Assembly: GCA_021805865.1 (NCBI GenBank)
Contig: JAJZDX010000037.1
Coordinates: 1 to 41,078 of the forward strand
Direction: 5' to 3'
DNA length: 41,078 nt
From: Pseudomonadota bacterium
GTDB taxonomy: Bacteria > Pseudomonadota > Gammaproteobacteria > Steroidobacterales > Steroidobacteraceae
Shown here: positions 32,342-41,066 of the stretch, piece by piece
Position numbering within the stretch: the first letter of the stretch is position 1
Layout: each line of letters begins with the position of its first letter
Made by a program: the position numbers and the translations under genes
The notes under the pieces: model-generated
The model's database searches: none
Seen by the model: the letters and a program-made list of their open reading frames with translations, nothing else
Told to the model about the DNA's origin: nothing

Positions 32342-32878
32342 TCAGTGGCTGATGCCCTTGAGGCAGTCCCGGACATCCGATCGGCGCAGATAGGCATAGG
32401 GCGCGAACGCAGACTGAGCGGCGGCGAGCCGGTCCTGGACCGCTCTGAGGGCGCTCATCCGTGCGCACAGGTCCTTCAGGCGGGCCTCGAGGCGCCTCTG
32501 TTGGGAGCGTGTGGTGTGGTCAACGATGGCGGAGTTGTCGTGCCACAGGGCCGAGAACAGCGAGCCGATCACCTTCAGCCCCATCCCGCCGCCCGCCTTG
32601 CCCACCGCCGCGCCCGCGGCCGCAACGGTGTGCGCATCGAGGTAGTAGCGCAGGGTCAGAATGCGCTGCGCCGGCGTGAGCGCCACCGGATTGCCCCCGA
32701 TGAGCAGATTGCCGTTGCGCAGGATGTCGGCCCTCGGCTCGCCCCGGGCGCAGATCCGCACCGCATGATGGCGCAGCTCGATGGATCCGTGGCCGGTGTC
32801 CCTGTCCGAGGCGTGAACTACCGCGAAGTTCCCCAGAACCGTGACGCTCAGCGCCCACGCAGCCACCGTCTTATTCAT
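32342..32878 (-). CDS. Secreted protein, DUF2884 (YggN)-like
   Basis: The protein has 178 residues. A signal peptide (MNKTVAAWALSVTVLGNFAVVHA) gives a periplasmic product. IELRHHAVRICARGEPRADI, then NGNLLIGGNPVALTPAQRIL and a helical AAAGAAVGKAGGGMGLKVIG segment resemble the DUF2884/YggN pattern of a short beta sandwich followed by helices. A cysteine in LKDLCARMSALRAVQDRLAA and another near the C-terminus (DVRDCLKG) may pair. ATG 32878 is taken because the signal peptide begins there. It follows the RND gene by 77 bp and could be read by the end of that operon. Confidence 0.6.
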   Translation of the reverse strand: MNKTVAAWALSVTVLGNFAVVHASDRDTGHGSIELRHHAVRICARGEPRADILRNGNLLIGGNPVALTPAQRILTLRYYLDAHTVAAAGAAVGKAGGGMGLKVIGSLFSALWHDNSAIVDHTTRSQQRRLEARLKDLCARMSALRAVQDRLAAAQSAFAPYAYLRRSDVRDCLKGISH

Positions 32879-32955
32879 CTGACTTCCCCGCGCCTTGTTC
32901 GTGAGTCGATCGCCCTCATCCGCAATCAAGGTTCCTGCCCCGGCCTGCGAGCGCC

Positions 32956-35900
32956 TCAGACCGGCTGCCCAGCAGGCTCCCCGGCCGGCGCGGGCCCGGC
33001 CGCGCCCGCAGGTCCCGGCACCGCGGGCTCCGCGATGATCACCCTGGCGATCCTGGGCCCGATCCAGCGCTCGACGTCATCGACCACGGTGAAGCCGGCC
33101 GGCACGACCACGAGCGTCAGCGCGGTGGAGGCGATCAGGCCGCCGATCACCGAGATCGCCATGGGTGCACGGAATGCATCGCCGATGGTCAGCGCCACCG
33201 GCAGCATGCCCGCCACCATGGCGATGGTCGTCATCACGATCGGCCGTGCACGCTTGTGGCCGGCCTCGAGGAGCGCAGTGAGCCGATCCTTGCCGGTGCG
33301 CATTTCCTCGATAGCGAAGTCGACGAGCAGGATCGAGTTCTTGGCCACGATGCCCATGAGCATCAGAAATCCGATCATCACGCCGAGGGACAGCGGCTTG
33401 TGGGTGATGTAGAGCGCCGCCACCGCCCCGCCGATCGACAGCGGCAGCGCCGACAGAATCGTCACCGGTTGCAGCACCCGGGTGAACAGCAGTACCAGCA
33501 CCGCGAACACCATCAGGATGCCGGTGCCCATGGCGATCGCGAAGTCGGTGAATAATTCCGACATCAGGCGCGCGTTGCCGGTGTCGGCCAGGTGCACCCC
33601 GGGCGGCAGGCGCCTGAGCGTCGGCAGCGCGTGAATCTCCTTCATCGCCTTGCCGAGCTGAATGCCGTTGAGGTCGGCGTTGATGGCGATGCGCAGACGC
33701 TGGTCGCGGCTGTGGATCTGCGTCGGGCCCTCGCCGAAGCTGAATGCGGCGACCGCCTTCAGCGGCACGGTGCCGCCGCCGCGGGTCGGCACGGGCAGAT
33801 TCTCCAGCGCGGTCAGGTCGCTGCGCGCCGAGCGCTTCAGGTTGACCAGAATGGGCACCTGCCGGTCGGGGAGGGTGAATTTTGCATCGTTTTGCAGCAG
33901 ATCGCCGATCGTGGCGATGCGGATCGTCTGGCTGATGTCGGCGACCGTGACGCCGAGCTGGGCGGACAGGTCGAAGCGCGGCCGGATGCGGATCTCCGGC
34001 CGCGGCAGTCCGTCCTCGGAGCTGACATCGCGCAGGCCCGGCAGGGCCGCCATCTGGCGCATCACCTTGCGGGCCGTGCGCTCGAGCAGCGTCAGGTCAT
34101 CGCCGGTGAGATCGATGGTGATGTCGTGGCCGTTGCTGTCGCCGTTGAAGTTCTGGAAATACATCTGCGCGTTGGGAATGGAGCGCAGTTTGGTGAGCAT
34201 CAGGTTCTGCCACTGCTCCTGGCTCAGCTTTCGCCGGGCGGGCGGAACCAGAGTGATGTACAGATTCGCCGTGCGCACGCTGCCGTTGCCGCCGACCGAC
34301 TCGTCGATCGCGGTCACCTCGGGCTGGCGGGCGAGGATGCGATAGGCGGCACTCGCCACCGCCTCGGTATCGGCGAGCCGCACGCCCGGCGGTAGCTGGA
34401 TCTCGAGCGCCGCGCTGCTGGTATCGGACTGTTGGATGAACGTCTTCGGCATCACCGCCAGTCCCGCCACCGAGGCCGCGAAGAACAGCGCTCCCAGCCC
34501 GATGGTCTTCCAGCGATGGTGCACGCACCAGCTCAGGACGCGCATGTACCACGCCATGACCGGTCCGTCGCGGTGCTCCGGCTCCGGCTCGGACTTCAGG
34601 GTGTAGGCGGCGATCACCGGCGTCAGCATGCGGGCGACCATCAAGGAGAAGAACACGGCGGCGGCGACCGTGAGGCCGAACTGCCTGAAGTACTGGCCGA
34701 TGATGCCGCCCATGAAGCTCACCGGCACGAACACCGCGATGATGGTGAAGGAGGTCGCGACGACCGCGAGCGCGATCTGGTCGGCCGCATCGAGCGCCGC
34801 CTGAAAGGCGCTCTTGCCCATGCGCTTGTGCCGTACGATGTTCTCGATCTCGACGATGGCGTCATCGACGAGCACCCCCGATACCATCGAGAGCGCAAGC
34901 AGGCTCACTTGGTTGAGCGTGAAACCCATCATCTTCATGAATGCGAACGTCGGGATCGCCGACAGCGGGATCGCCAGCGCCGAGATCAGCGTCGCACGCG
35001 TATCGCGCAGAAACAGCCAGACCACCAGCACCGAGAGGATGGAGCCCTCGATCAGCGCCTCGAGCGCCGAGTGGTACTGCTGCTCGGTGTAGGCGACTGT
35101 CGTGAAGGTCTGATTGATGTTGACGTCGGGGTATTCCTTGCGGATCCCGGCGAGCGCGCGCCGCACGCCACGCAGCACCGTGACGTCCGAGGTGTCCGGA
35201 GCGCGCTGCACCCCGAAGGAGATGGCGGGCCGTCCGTTGAACAGCTCGACGCTGCGCACCTGCGCGGCGCCATCGCGGACCGTGGCGATGTTGCCGAGCT
35301 TGGCGAACCGCCCGCCGGGCAGCGCGATCTGTGTCTGCGCCAACTGCCACGCGGTGCGCGCGCCGCCGAGCACGCGAATGGTCTGCTCGCCGTCGCCGAG
35401 ATCGGCGCGGCCACCGGGCAGGTCGGTGTTGAGGCTGGCCAGCTGCTGGTTGACCTGCGAGGCGGTGATGCCGAGGGCTTGCATGCGCGCCGGATCCAGC
35501 TCGACGCGGATCTCACGGTTGACGCCGCCGGAACGGGAGACCTGCGCCACCCCGGGAACTCTGAGCAGCGTCTTGGTGATGGTGTTGTCGATGAACCAGG
35601 ATATCGCCCGGTCGCTCATGTCAGTGGAGCTGACGGCGTAGTATACGATCGGCCCGCCGTCGACTTTGACCCGTTGTACCATCGGCGGCAGGATGTCGCT
35701 TGGCAGGTCGGGCTGGACCTGGGTGACGGCGTCGCGGACGTCGGTCAGGGCGCGATCGGTCGGCGTGCCGATCCGGAATTCGATGTCGGTCTCCTCGCCG
35801 CCCTGATAGGCGTCGGAGTAGATCCGGTGGATGTTGCTGATGCCGGCCACCGCCGCCTCGATCCGGCGGACGATCTGGATCTGCACCTCTTCCGGCGCCG

Positions 35901-36063
35901 CGCCCGGCTCGGTGACCACCACCGACACGATGGGATAGGAGAGGTGCGGGTGGAGTGTCACCGGCAGCCGTACGAAGGACACCACGCCGACGAACAGCAG
36001 CACCACGAACAATACGAGCGGCGGCAGGGGGTGGCGGATCGCCCAGGCCGACAGGCGCCTCAT
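32956..36063 (-). CDS. RND (HAE1-type) efflux pump
   Basis: The pump has 1035 residues, the usual length. It has the RND plan: helix 1 (HPLPPLVLFVVLLFVGVVSF), a large periplasmic loop, and helices 2-6 including the proton-relay pair SGVLVDDAIVEIENIV (two Asp, TM4). A second periplasmic loop follows, then helices 8-12 with GIVAKNSILLVDFAIEEM (Lys, TM10). Together with the adaptor it would expel toxic compounds across the envelope by proton motive force. No TolC-like channel gene is in the window. The C-terminus ends in an odd Pro/Gly/Ala-rich tail (GPAGAAGPAPAGEPAGQPV). Its start overlaps the adaptor's stop by 4 bp. Confidence 0.95.
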   Translation of the reverse strand: MRRLSAWAIRHPLPPLVLFVVLLFVGVVSFVRLPVTLHPHLSYPIVSVVVTEPGAAPEEVQIQIVRRIEAAVAGISNIHRIYSDAYQGGEETDIEFRIGTPTDRALTDVRDAVTQVQPDLPSDILPPMVQRVKVDGGPIVYYAVSSTDMSDRAISWFIDNTITKTLLRVPGVAQVSRSGGVNREIRVELDPARMQALGITASQVNQQLASLNTDLPGGRADLGDGEQTIRVLGGARTAWQLAQTQIALPGGRFAKLGNIATVRDGAAQVRSVELFNGRPAISFGVQRAPDTSDVTVLRGVRRALAGIRKEYPDVNINQTFTTVAYTEQQYHSALEALIEGSILSVLVVWLFLRDTRATLISALAIPLSAIPTFAFMKMMGFTLNQVSLLALSMVSGVLVDDAIVEIENIVRHKRMGKSAFQAALDAADQIALAVVATSFTIIAVFVPVSFMGGIIGQYFRQFGLTVAAAVFFSLMVARMLTPVIAAYTLKSEPEPEHRDGPVMAWYMRVLSWCVHHRWKTIGLGALFFAASVAGLAVMPKTFIQQSDTSSAALEIQLPPGVRLADTEAVASAAYRILARQPEVTAIDESVGGNGSVRTANLYITLVPPARRKLSQEQWQNLMLTKLRSIPNAQMYFQNFNGDSNGHDITIDLTGDDLTLLERTARKVMRQMAALPGLRDVSSEDGLPRPEIRIRPRFDLSAQLGVTVADISQTIRIATIGDLLQNDAKFTLPDRQVPILVNLKRSARSDLTALENLPVPTRGGGTVPLKAVAAFSFGEGPTQIHSRDQRLRIAINADLNGIQLGKAMKEIHALPTLRRLPPGVHLADTGNARLMSELFTDFAIAMGTGILMVFAVLVLLFTRVLQPVTILSALPLSIGGAVAALYITHKPLSLGVMIGFLMLMGIVAKNSILLVDFAIEEMRTGKDRLTALLEAGHKRARPIVMTTIAMVAGMLPVALTIGDAFRAPMAISVIGGLIASTALTLVVVPAGFTVVDDVERWIGPRIARVIIAEPAVPGPAGAAGPAPAGEPAGQPV

Positions 36064-37367
36064 GAGCGTGCCCCATTCACGGGAGCGACCCGCACCCGCT
36101 CGCCATTTTGCAGGAACCCGCCCGCCAACGTGACGACGCGCTCCCTTCCCGTCAGACCGCGCGCGATGACCACGCCCGAAGCGATCACGCCGCCGAGCTG
36201 CACCCGATGCTGCAGTGCGATGCCCTTGCGGTTGACGATGAAGACATACGAGCCGGCGGAGTCGGTCATGACCGCGGTCTGCGGCAGCACGGGACGCTCG
36301 GCATGGCTCTCGGTGATCAAGGCGCGCGCAAACGCGCCGGGGCGCAGCGCAGGGTCGGGGCTGAGCGCGATACGAACCTGCCCGAGACGGGTCTGCGGAT
36401 CGACGGTTGCCCCGAGCAGCCAGATGCGCCCGGGGAAGGGCCGCGGATAGCCGATCAGATGCACTTTGGCCGGCTGGCCGACCCTGAGCGAGGCAAGATC
36501 CTGCTCGGCCACCTGACCAATGAGCTCCACCCGACTCTTGTCCTCCAGGGTGAACAATGGAGGGCCGCCGGGGCTCGCCACCTGGCCGACCTCGGCGTCG
36601 CGAGTGAGCACGGTACCGGCGACGGGCGCGATGATGCGGGTCAGCGCGAGCTGTGCCCGCTTCTGCTGCAGTTGTGCCGCCACCATCTTCACGTCGGCGG
36701 CGTCCATGACAGCCGTCGCCTGGTTCTGCTCGATATTCTGCACTGACAGCCCGCCGTCCGGACCGATCGCCAGCGCCCGGCGATAGTCGGCCGCGGAAAG
36801 CCTGGCTTGGGCGCGCGCTCTGGCAAGGGCAGCGACGAGCTCGGCCACCTGCGGCTTGAGTACCGAATCATCGAGCTGGGCCAGGACCTGGCCCCGTCTC
36901 ACCCCAGCGCCCACCTGCACGTAGACCGCGACGATGCGTCCGGCCTGCCCGCCATCGCCGATCGGCAGATCGTGACGGGCCGAGATCGAGCCGGTCACGA
37001 GGACCTGGGTATTCACCGGCTGCACGCCCGGGACCAGCGTCGAGACGAGGGGGATGTTGCGCTGGTCGGCGAGCGGGATGAGCGCCGGCGTCATCGAGGT
37101 GAGGCGCATCCACAGGCCCGCCCCGAGCGCAGCGGCCAGCAGCCCCGCGGCGATGACCCACCACCGTTTGCGCCGCAGGCCGGCCGCCAGCGTGGGCCAC
37201 CCTGTCGTGGGCGGCGTGTACGCGGGGACTTCGCGGCCGATCCAGGTGACGGTCTCGCTATGCTCCGCGTCCACGGCGGCCGGATCGACCTGCCCTGTGG
37301 CAGAGGTTTCGGATCCCGTATGGACCGCCAGCGCGGTGTCAGCGTGATGTTCCGGAAAGTGTCCCAT
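36060..37367 (-). CDS. RND periplasmic adaptor (membrane fusion protein)
   Basis: The adaptor has 435 residues. It starts with an unusual 80-residue cytoplasmic extension (His and Thr rich) before one membrane anchor (WWVIAAGLLAAALGAGLWM). The periplasmic part has lipoyl halves around GRIVAVYVQVGAGVRRGQVL and RIIAPVAGTVLTRDAEVGQV, an alpha hairpin (VAELVAALARARAQARLSAA), and beta-barrel/membrane-proximal segments (GQVRIALSPDPALRPGAFAR; GLTGRERVVTLAGGFLQNGE). ATG 37367 lies 2 bp after the RDD gene's stop. It pairs with the RND pump encoded next. Confidence 0.92.
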   Translation of the reverse strand: MGHFPEHHADTALAVHTGSETSATGQVDPAAVDAEHSETVTWIGREVPAYTPPTTGWPTLAAGLRRKRWWVIAAGLLAAALGAGLWMRLTSMTPALIPLADQRNIPLVSTLVPGVQPVNTQVLVTGSISARHDLPIGDGGQAGRIVAVYVQVGAGVRRGQVLAQLDDSVLKPQVAELVAALARARAQARLSAADYRRALAIGPDGGLSVQNIEQNQATAVMDAADVKMVAAQLQQKRAQLALTRIIAPVAGTVLTRDAEVGQVASPGGPPLFTLEDKSRVELIGQVAEQDLASLRVGQPAKVHLIGYPRPFPGRIWLLGATVDPQTRLGQVRIALSPDPALRPGAFARALITESHAERPVLPQTAVMTDSAGSYVFIVNRKGIALQHRVQLGGVIASGVVIARGLTGRERVVTLAGGFLQNGERVRVAPVNGARS

Positions 37368-37369
37368 GG

Positions 37370-39157
37370 CTATACGAGCCCCCTTGATTTCGGAACCAGC
37401 ACCACCACGGTGCCGGCGATCTTGTCGTGCCAGGCCTGATGCTCGCGGTCGAAGGCGATCCAGAAGAAGCCGAGTCCCGCGGCCACGAGCGACAGGAAAC
37501 ATCCCAGAGCGCGCAGGATCGCGGTCTCCCAGCCGATCGGCCGCCCGTCGAGGCGCACCACCTTGAGGTTGCAGATGATGCCGCCGACGGTGGTGCCGTT
37601 GAGCCTCCACATCACCGCGCCGTAGCCGGCCAGCACCAGCAGCGTCCCGTCGGAGCCGTGGTGACCGATCATGGCGAGCGCAAACCCGACGAGCACCAGG
37701 TCGATCAGCAGCGCGGCCATGCGCAACCAGAACCCCGCCCGCGGCGATGTCGTCAGGTCCAGTCCGGCCGCCGTGGCGGCCGGACCGCTCGAAGCGGAAC
37801 CGCTCGAAGGGGAGCCCTCTGCGGTGCGGGTGTCGTCGGTCCCGGTGCTCTGCGCCCGGGTCTGCGACGCGGCGGAATCCATTCCGGGCGATGCGGGGCC
37901 CGCGGACGCATCCGGCCCGGGTGCGAAGCCCGGCTGAGATCTCGCGCCCGTGCCGCGGGCGCCGCGGACGGTGAGCAGCGTGGCGTAGCTGAGGGCACCG
38001 AACCCGAGCAGACCGACCAGCGCCCAGACGATGAAGCCGAGCACGGGCACCATGTACAGCAACAGCACCACGACGCCTCCAGCCAGCACGTGGACCACGG
38101 GCGGCGCGGCGCCCGCCCGGGTCGCCCGCAGCAGCCGCCCGCCCAGCCAGCCGAGCGTCACCACACGCCCGAAAATCCCGGCGCAGAACAGCGCGATCCA
38201 GAACAGGGGAACGACGGCGATGCCCACGACGGTCATCACCAGCGCCAACATCACGATCGGCGTCAGCAGCACCATGGCGAGGGCCGCGAGGATCGACGGT
38301 CCCGGGTGCTCCTCGAGCGTGAGAACGCAGTGCTGTAGTCCTTCGTGAAACAGCGCCGCCAGCAGCAGGTAGAACGCCAGCAGCGCAAGCGCCACGCCCC
38401 ACGCCCAGCCGACGTCCAGGCGCGGCGCGAGCAGGCGGCCGAAGATCAGGCAATGGGCGCTCCACGCCTGAAGGCCCGGCAGGGCGTGCGCGAACCCCGA
38501 CAGCAGGTTGACGGTGCCGCCCCGGATCACAGTGGTGGAAGTGCTGGTGGTCGTACCCAGGATGTTCACCACCTGGCCGCCGACCACCGCATGCGGTCCG
38601 AGATGCACGTTGCCCAGCACCGCAACCGCGCTCTGGGCGACAGCGCTGTCGATGTGGGTATTGCCAAGTATGGATACCACGCTGTTGCCGACATCGCCGT
38701 CCACGTGTGAGCTGCCGAACACGGTGACCACCGAATCGGACACGGTGCCGTGGACCACGGCATTGCCGAAGATCGCCACGACGTCGCAGGCGGTCCGGTC
38801 CGCCGGCAGCGTGGCGTTGTGGCCGATGGCGACGATCTCATTGCCGTCATGGCAGTGGATGTGTCCCGTGCGCCCGACCTCGAGGTGGATGCGCGGGATG
38901 GGCGCATCGACCCGAATCGACTTCGAGCCGGTGGTGATGCGGATGCCGCCGTTGCCGATGCGGATCTGCCTGGAGCCGTTGGTGATGTTGATTCCGCCGT
39001 CTCCGATCCGCATCTGTTGCGAGCCGCCTGCGCCGGCATTGACCGTCACGGGCGCGGCGGCCAGGGCCGTTGCGCTCTCCCTGGCCTGGGTGGGCACGCA
39101 GGTGAGGCTCAGGCAGGCGAGCAGCGCGCCGGGCAGGAAACGGTGGGAGGGGTTCAT
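37370..39157 (-). CDS. Beta-helix / multi-helix / RDD-domain membrane protein
   Basis: The protein has 595 residues and a mosaic layout. A signal peptide (1-26) is followed by three short repeats with a period of about 17 residues (MRIGDGGINITNG, IRIGNGGIRITTG, IRVDAPIPRIHLE). Five beta-helix rungs of about 17 residues come next, including VVAIFGNAVVHGTVSD, VVTVFGSSHVDGDVGN and VVSILGNTHIDSAVAQ, like bactofilin/polymer-forming repeats. Six or so membrane helices (about 245-400), a Ser/Ala/Gly-rich linker and a C-terminal RDD domain (FWLRMAALLIDLVLVGFALA, TTVGGIICNLKVVRLDG, HQAWHDKIAGTVVV) complete it. The rungs would lie in the periplasm. It is third in an ECF sigma operon and just upstream of the RND adaptor. 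Function is unknown. Confidence 0.85.
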   Translation of the reverse strand: MNPSHRFLPGALLACLSLTCVPTQARESATALAAAPVTVNAGAGGSQQMRIGDGGINITNGSRQIRIGNGGIRITTGSKSIRVDAPIPRIHLEVGRTGHIHCHDGNEIVAIGHNATLPADRTACDVVAIFGNAVVHGTVSDSVVTVFGSSHVDGDVGNSVVSILGNTHIDSAVAQSAVAVLGNVHLGPHAVVGGQVVNILGTTTSTSTTVIRGGTVNLLSGFAHALPGLQAWSAHCLIFGRLLAPRLDVGWAWGVALALLAFYLLLAALFHEGLQHCVLTLEEHPGPSILAALAMVLLTPIVMLALVMTVVGIAVVPLFWIALFCAGIFGRVVTLGWLGGRLLRATRAGAAPPVVHVLAGGVVVLLLYMVPVLGFIVWALVGLLGFGALSYATLLTVRGARGTGARSQPGFAPGPDASAGPASPGMDSAASQTRAQSTGTDDTRTAEGSPSSGSASSGPAATAAGLDLTTSPRAGFWLRMAALLIDLVLVGFALAMIGHHGSDGTLLVLAGYGAVMWRLNGTTVGGIICNLKVVRLDGRPIGWETAILRALGCFLSLVAAGLGFFWIAFDREHQAWHDKIAGTVVVLVPKSRGLV

Positions 39158-39639
39158 ACCTGATGCGCCTTGGAATGCGGCAAGGTGGGGTGGAAAAGGA
39201 GGTAGCCCATCGCCGCCAGCACCGCATACACGACGCCGGTGACGATCAGGCCGCCGAACAGCCACTCGTGCGGAATCAGCTGCACGAGATGCACGGTGAG
39301 CTCGGCTAGCGACAGCAGGGTGAGACCGGTGTTGCGAGCATCCGTGACCCAGGGCGCGACGCCCGGGGCGGCCAGGGCCGCCGTCAGGTGGGTCCACAGA
39401 CTTCTGCCCAGCACCCACACCAGCGGCACGCACGCGGCGCAAGCGCCGATCAGCGCCACGCGGGCGGCCGCCGGCCACTGCGCGATCCCCGATCGCCAGC
39501 GCGGCAGCACGGCGCGCCGCTCGATCTCTCGCAGAACGCGCGCTTCGAGTGAGGCGGGCGCTCGGTGCGCCGGCAGCCGCCGCAACGCCTCGTGTGTCAG
39601 GCGCTCCAGGCTCTCTTCACGGGGATCTTGGTGTCTCAT
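39154..39639 (-). CDS. Probable membrane anti-sigma factor
   Basis: The protein has 161 residues. The N-terminal 50 are charged and helical (ESLERLTHEALRRLPAHRAP, SLEARVLREIERRAVLPRW), resembling the cytoplasmic part of anti-sigma factors. Two to three hydrophobic helices follow (VALIGACAACVPLVWVLG, WLFGGLIVTGVVYAVLAAMG). No zinc-type H-x-x-x-C-x-x-C motif is present. It overlaps the ECF sigma gene by 4 bp, the classical sigma/anti-sigma arrangement, and overlaps the RDD gene by 4 bp. The assignment rests on position and topology. Confidence 0.7.
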   Translation of the reverse strand: MRHQDPREESLERLTHEALRRLPAHRAPASLEARVLREIERRAVLPRWRSGIAQWPAAARVALIGACAACVPLVWVLGRSLWTHLTAALAAPGVAPWVTDARNTGLTLLSLAELTVHLVQLIPHEWLFGGLIVTGVVYAVLAAMGYLLFHPTLPHSKAHQV

Positions 39640-40217
39640 GGTGGGCAGCTCTGGCCGGGCTCCGGCGCGAGACCACTCTGCGTCAGGACCTTGGCCAGGG
39701 CCAGTCGGCCGCGCAGGATGTCGGTCTTGATCTTGGCGAGAGAGTGCCCCAGGCGAGCGGCGATGTCCTGGTACGGCATGTCCTCGAAATGGTAGAGCAC
39801 CAGTGGTACGCGCTGATGCTCGGGCAGGCCTTGCAGGGCCTGCTCGATGAGCTCGCGGCGCCGCTCATCGTCCATCTGGAGCAGGGCGCCCTCGAAGGCG
39901 GCGGCGGCGGACTCGATGTCCTCCTCCTGCTCGTCCTCGGCGAAGACTTCCGAGAAGAGCCGCCAGCGCTTGCGATGGCGAGTCAGGTGGTTCAGCGTCA
40001 GATGGGTGGCGACCGTCTTCAGCCACCCGCCGGCCGTGGGGCTCGATCTCAGGCGATCGAAGTGCTCGTACGCCTTGAGGAACACGTCCTGGCTGATGTC
40101 CTCGGCCTGCGCGGCGTTGCCCGTCAGGCGCACGGCCGTGGAGAAGACCATATCTTGATAGGCGCGCATAAACGCTGCGAACTCTTGCGAATCAGGCCTT
40201 GAGCTTGCCAGGTGCAC
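39636..40217 (-). CDS. ECF-type RNA polymerase sigma factor
   Basis: The protein has 193 residues. Region 2: YQDMVFSTAVRLTGNAAQAE, DISQDVFLKAYEHFDRLRSS and WLKTVATHLTLNHLTRHRKR. Region 4: RELIEQALQGLPEHQRVPLV, LYHFEDMPYQDIAARLGHSL and AKIKTDILRGRLALAKVL. The usual V-G-T-V-K-S-R core of region 4.2 is replaced by L-A-K-I-K-T-D-I, a visible deviation in the -35-recognition helix. The start is GTG 40217. It is the first gene of the five-gene operon and probably controls its own promoter. Strong ECF-type elements upstream are not obvious. Confidence 0.93.
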   Translation of the reverse strand: MHLASSRPDSQEFAAFMRAYQDMVFSTAVRLTGNAAQAEDISQDVFLKAYEHFDRLRSSPTAGGWLKTVATHLTLNHLTRHRKRWRLFSEVFAEDEQEEDIESAAAAFEGALLQMDDERRRELIEQALQGLPEHQRVPLVLYHFEDMPYQDIAARLGHSLAKIKTDILRGRLALAKVLTQSGLAPEPGQSCPP

Positions 40218-40423
40218 GGGTATTTCATCGTTTCATGCAAGAACACGACGCGCGCCGAAAAGTTGCAGGGCAAGCCGCGCGGCAGGGGACGCCGGGGCGG
40301 GCGCCGCCGGCCAGCGTACGCCACCGCCCGTTCCGGGCCTATCCGCTTCGTCGAACACGTAGGGCGACTGAGCGAAATCCGCCGCGCCCGCACTGCGGAG
40401 CCTGGAACCCGGCGGGTATTGGC

Positions 40424-40900
40424 CTAGGCTGGCGTTCCCGCGCCCGTAGCGCGGTAGACCATGTAGACATCCGCCCGCTCGTAATGGGATTCGAATGGGC
40501 GTGGGGCGTGCACGAACCCGGCGGACTCGTACAGGGTGAGGGCGGACTTGAGACGGCTATTGCTCTCGAGGAACAGCTCCCGGCCGCCGCTCGCTTGGTA
40601 TTTCTCGATGGCAGCCCGCAGCAGCTTCCGGCCGATGCCAAGTCCCTGGGAGCCGGCGGTGACGGCCATCTTGGCTACCGTCCTTCCCCGGCGGGGAGCA
40701 GTGTGCATGTGCCGGCGATTTTCTCCTGGTCGTGAGCGAGGAAAATAGTACCGCCCGCGCTCAAGATTTCCAGGGGGTCTGGACAGGACGTCCTCGTCCA
40801 CGGGCTCGACGCGGAAATACCGGTTCAGCCATTCCCGGTTCAGCCGCTTGAATTCGCCGGCATAGCGGGTCTCGAAAGAGATGATCTCCGTGGCGGTTTC
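40424..40900 (-). pseudogene. GNAT acetyltransferase with compensated frameshift and lost start
   Basis: One open frame encodes ETRYAGEFKRLNREWLNRYF and the downstream VAKMAVTAGSQGLGIGRKLL with YESAGFVHAPRPFESHYERA. This is a clear GNAT fold with the acetyl-CoA motif Q-G-L-G-I-G-R-K-L-L. Between about 40773 and 40677 the real homology (TIFLAHDQEKIAGTCTLLPA) lies in another frame. A frame change at the five-G run 40773-40777 is undone about 97 bases later by a second one near GACGGTAGCC. About 32 residues of the beta-sheet core are thus garbled. The in-frame region has a stop at 40957-40955 and no ATG, GTG or TTG before GTG 40801. It is probably dead, or an assembly error. Confidence 0.75.
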
Positions 40901-41066
40901 GGTCCGCCGGCGGGTGCCTGGAGGCGATGCGGCCGGGTCGTGCGGGGGATGTTGTTACGTCCCGCGATAAAAGCGGCCGGTTGGCCCGAGCTGTTCCAGA
41001 GAGACGAGCGGCGTGATGGGAAGCGGATTCGGGCGGTTTGAGCCGCGACACGTTCCCGGCGGATAG

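Noticed and set aside
34432..36450. A 672-codon plus-strand frame across the RND pump gene
   Set aside because: It is antisense to a full-length RND pump with conserved residues; its His/Asp/Arg-rich sequence is a shadow.
40218..40300. GCAACTTTTCGG upstream of the ECF sigma gene as an ECF -35 element
   Set aside because: A CGTC-like -10 follows only about 10-12 bp later, shorter than the usual 15-17 bp, so it is not convincing.
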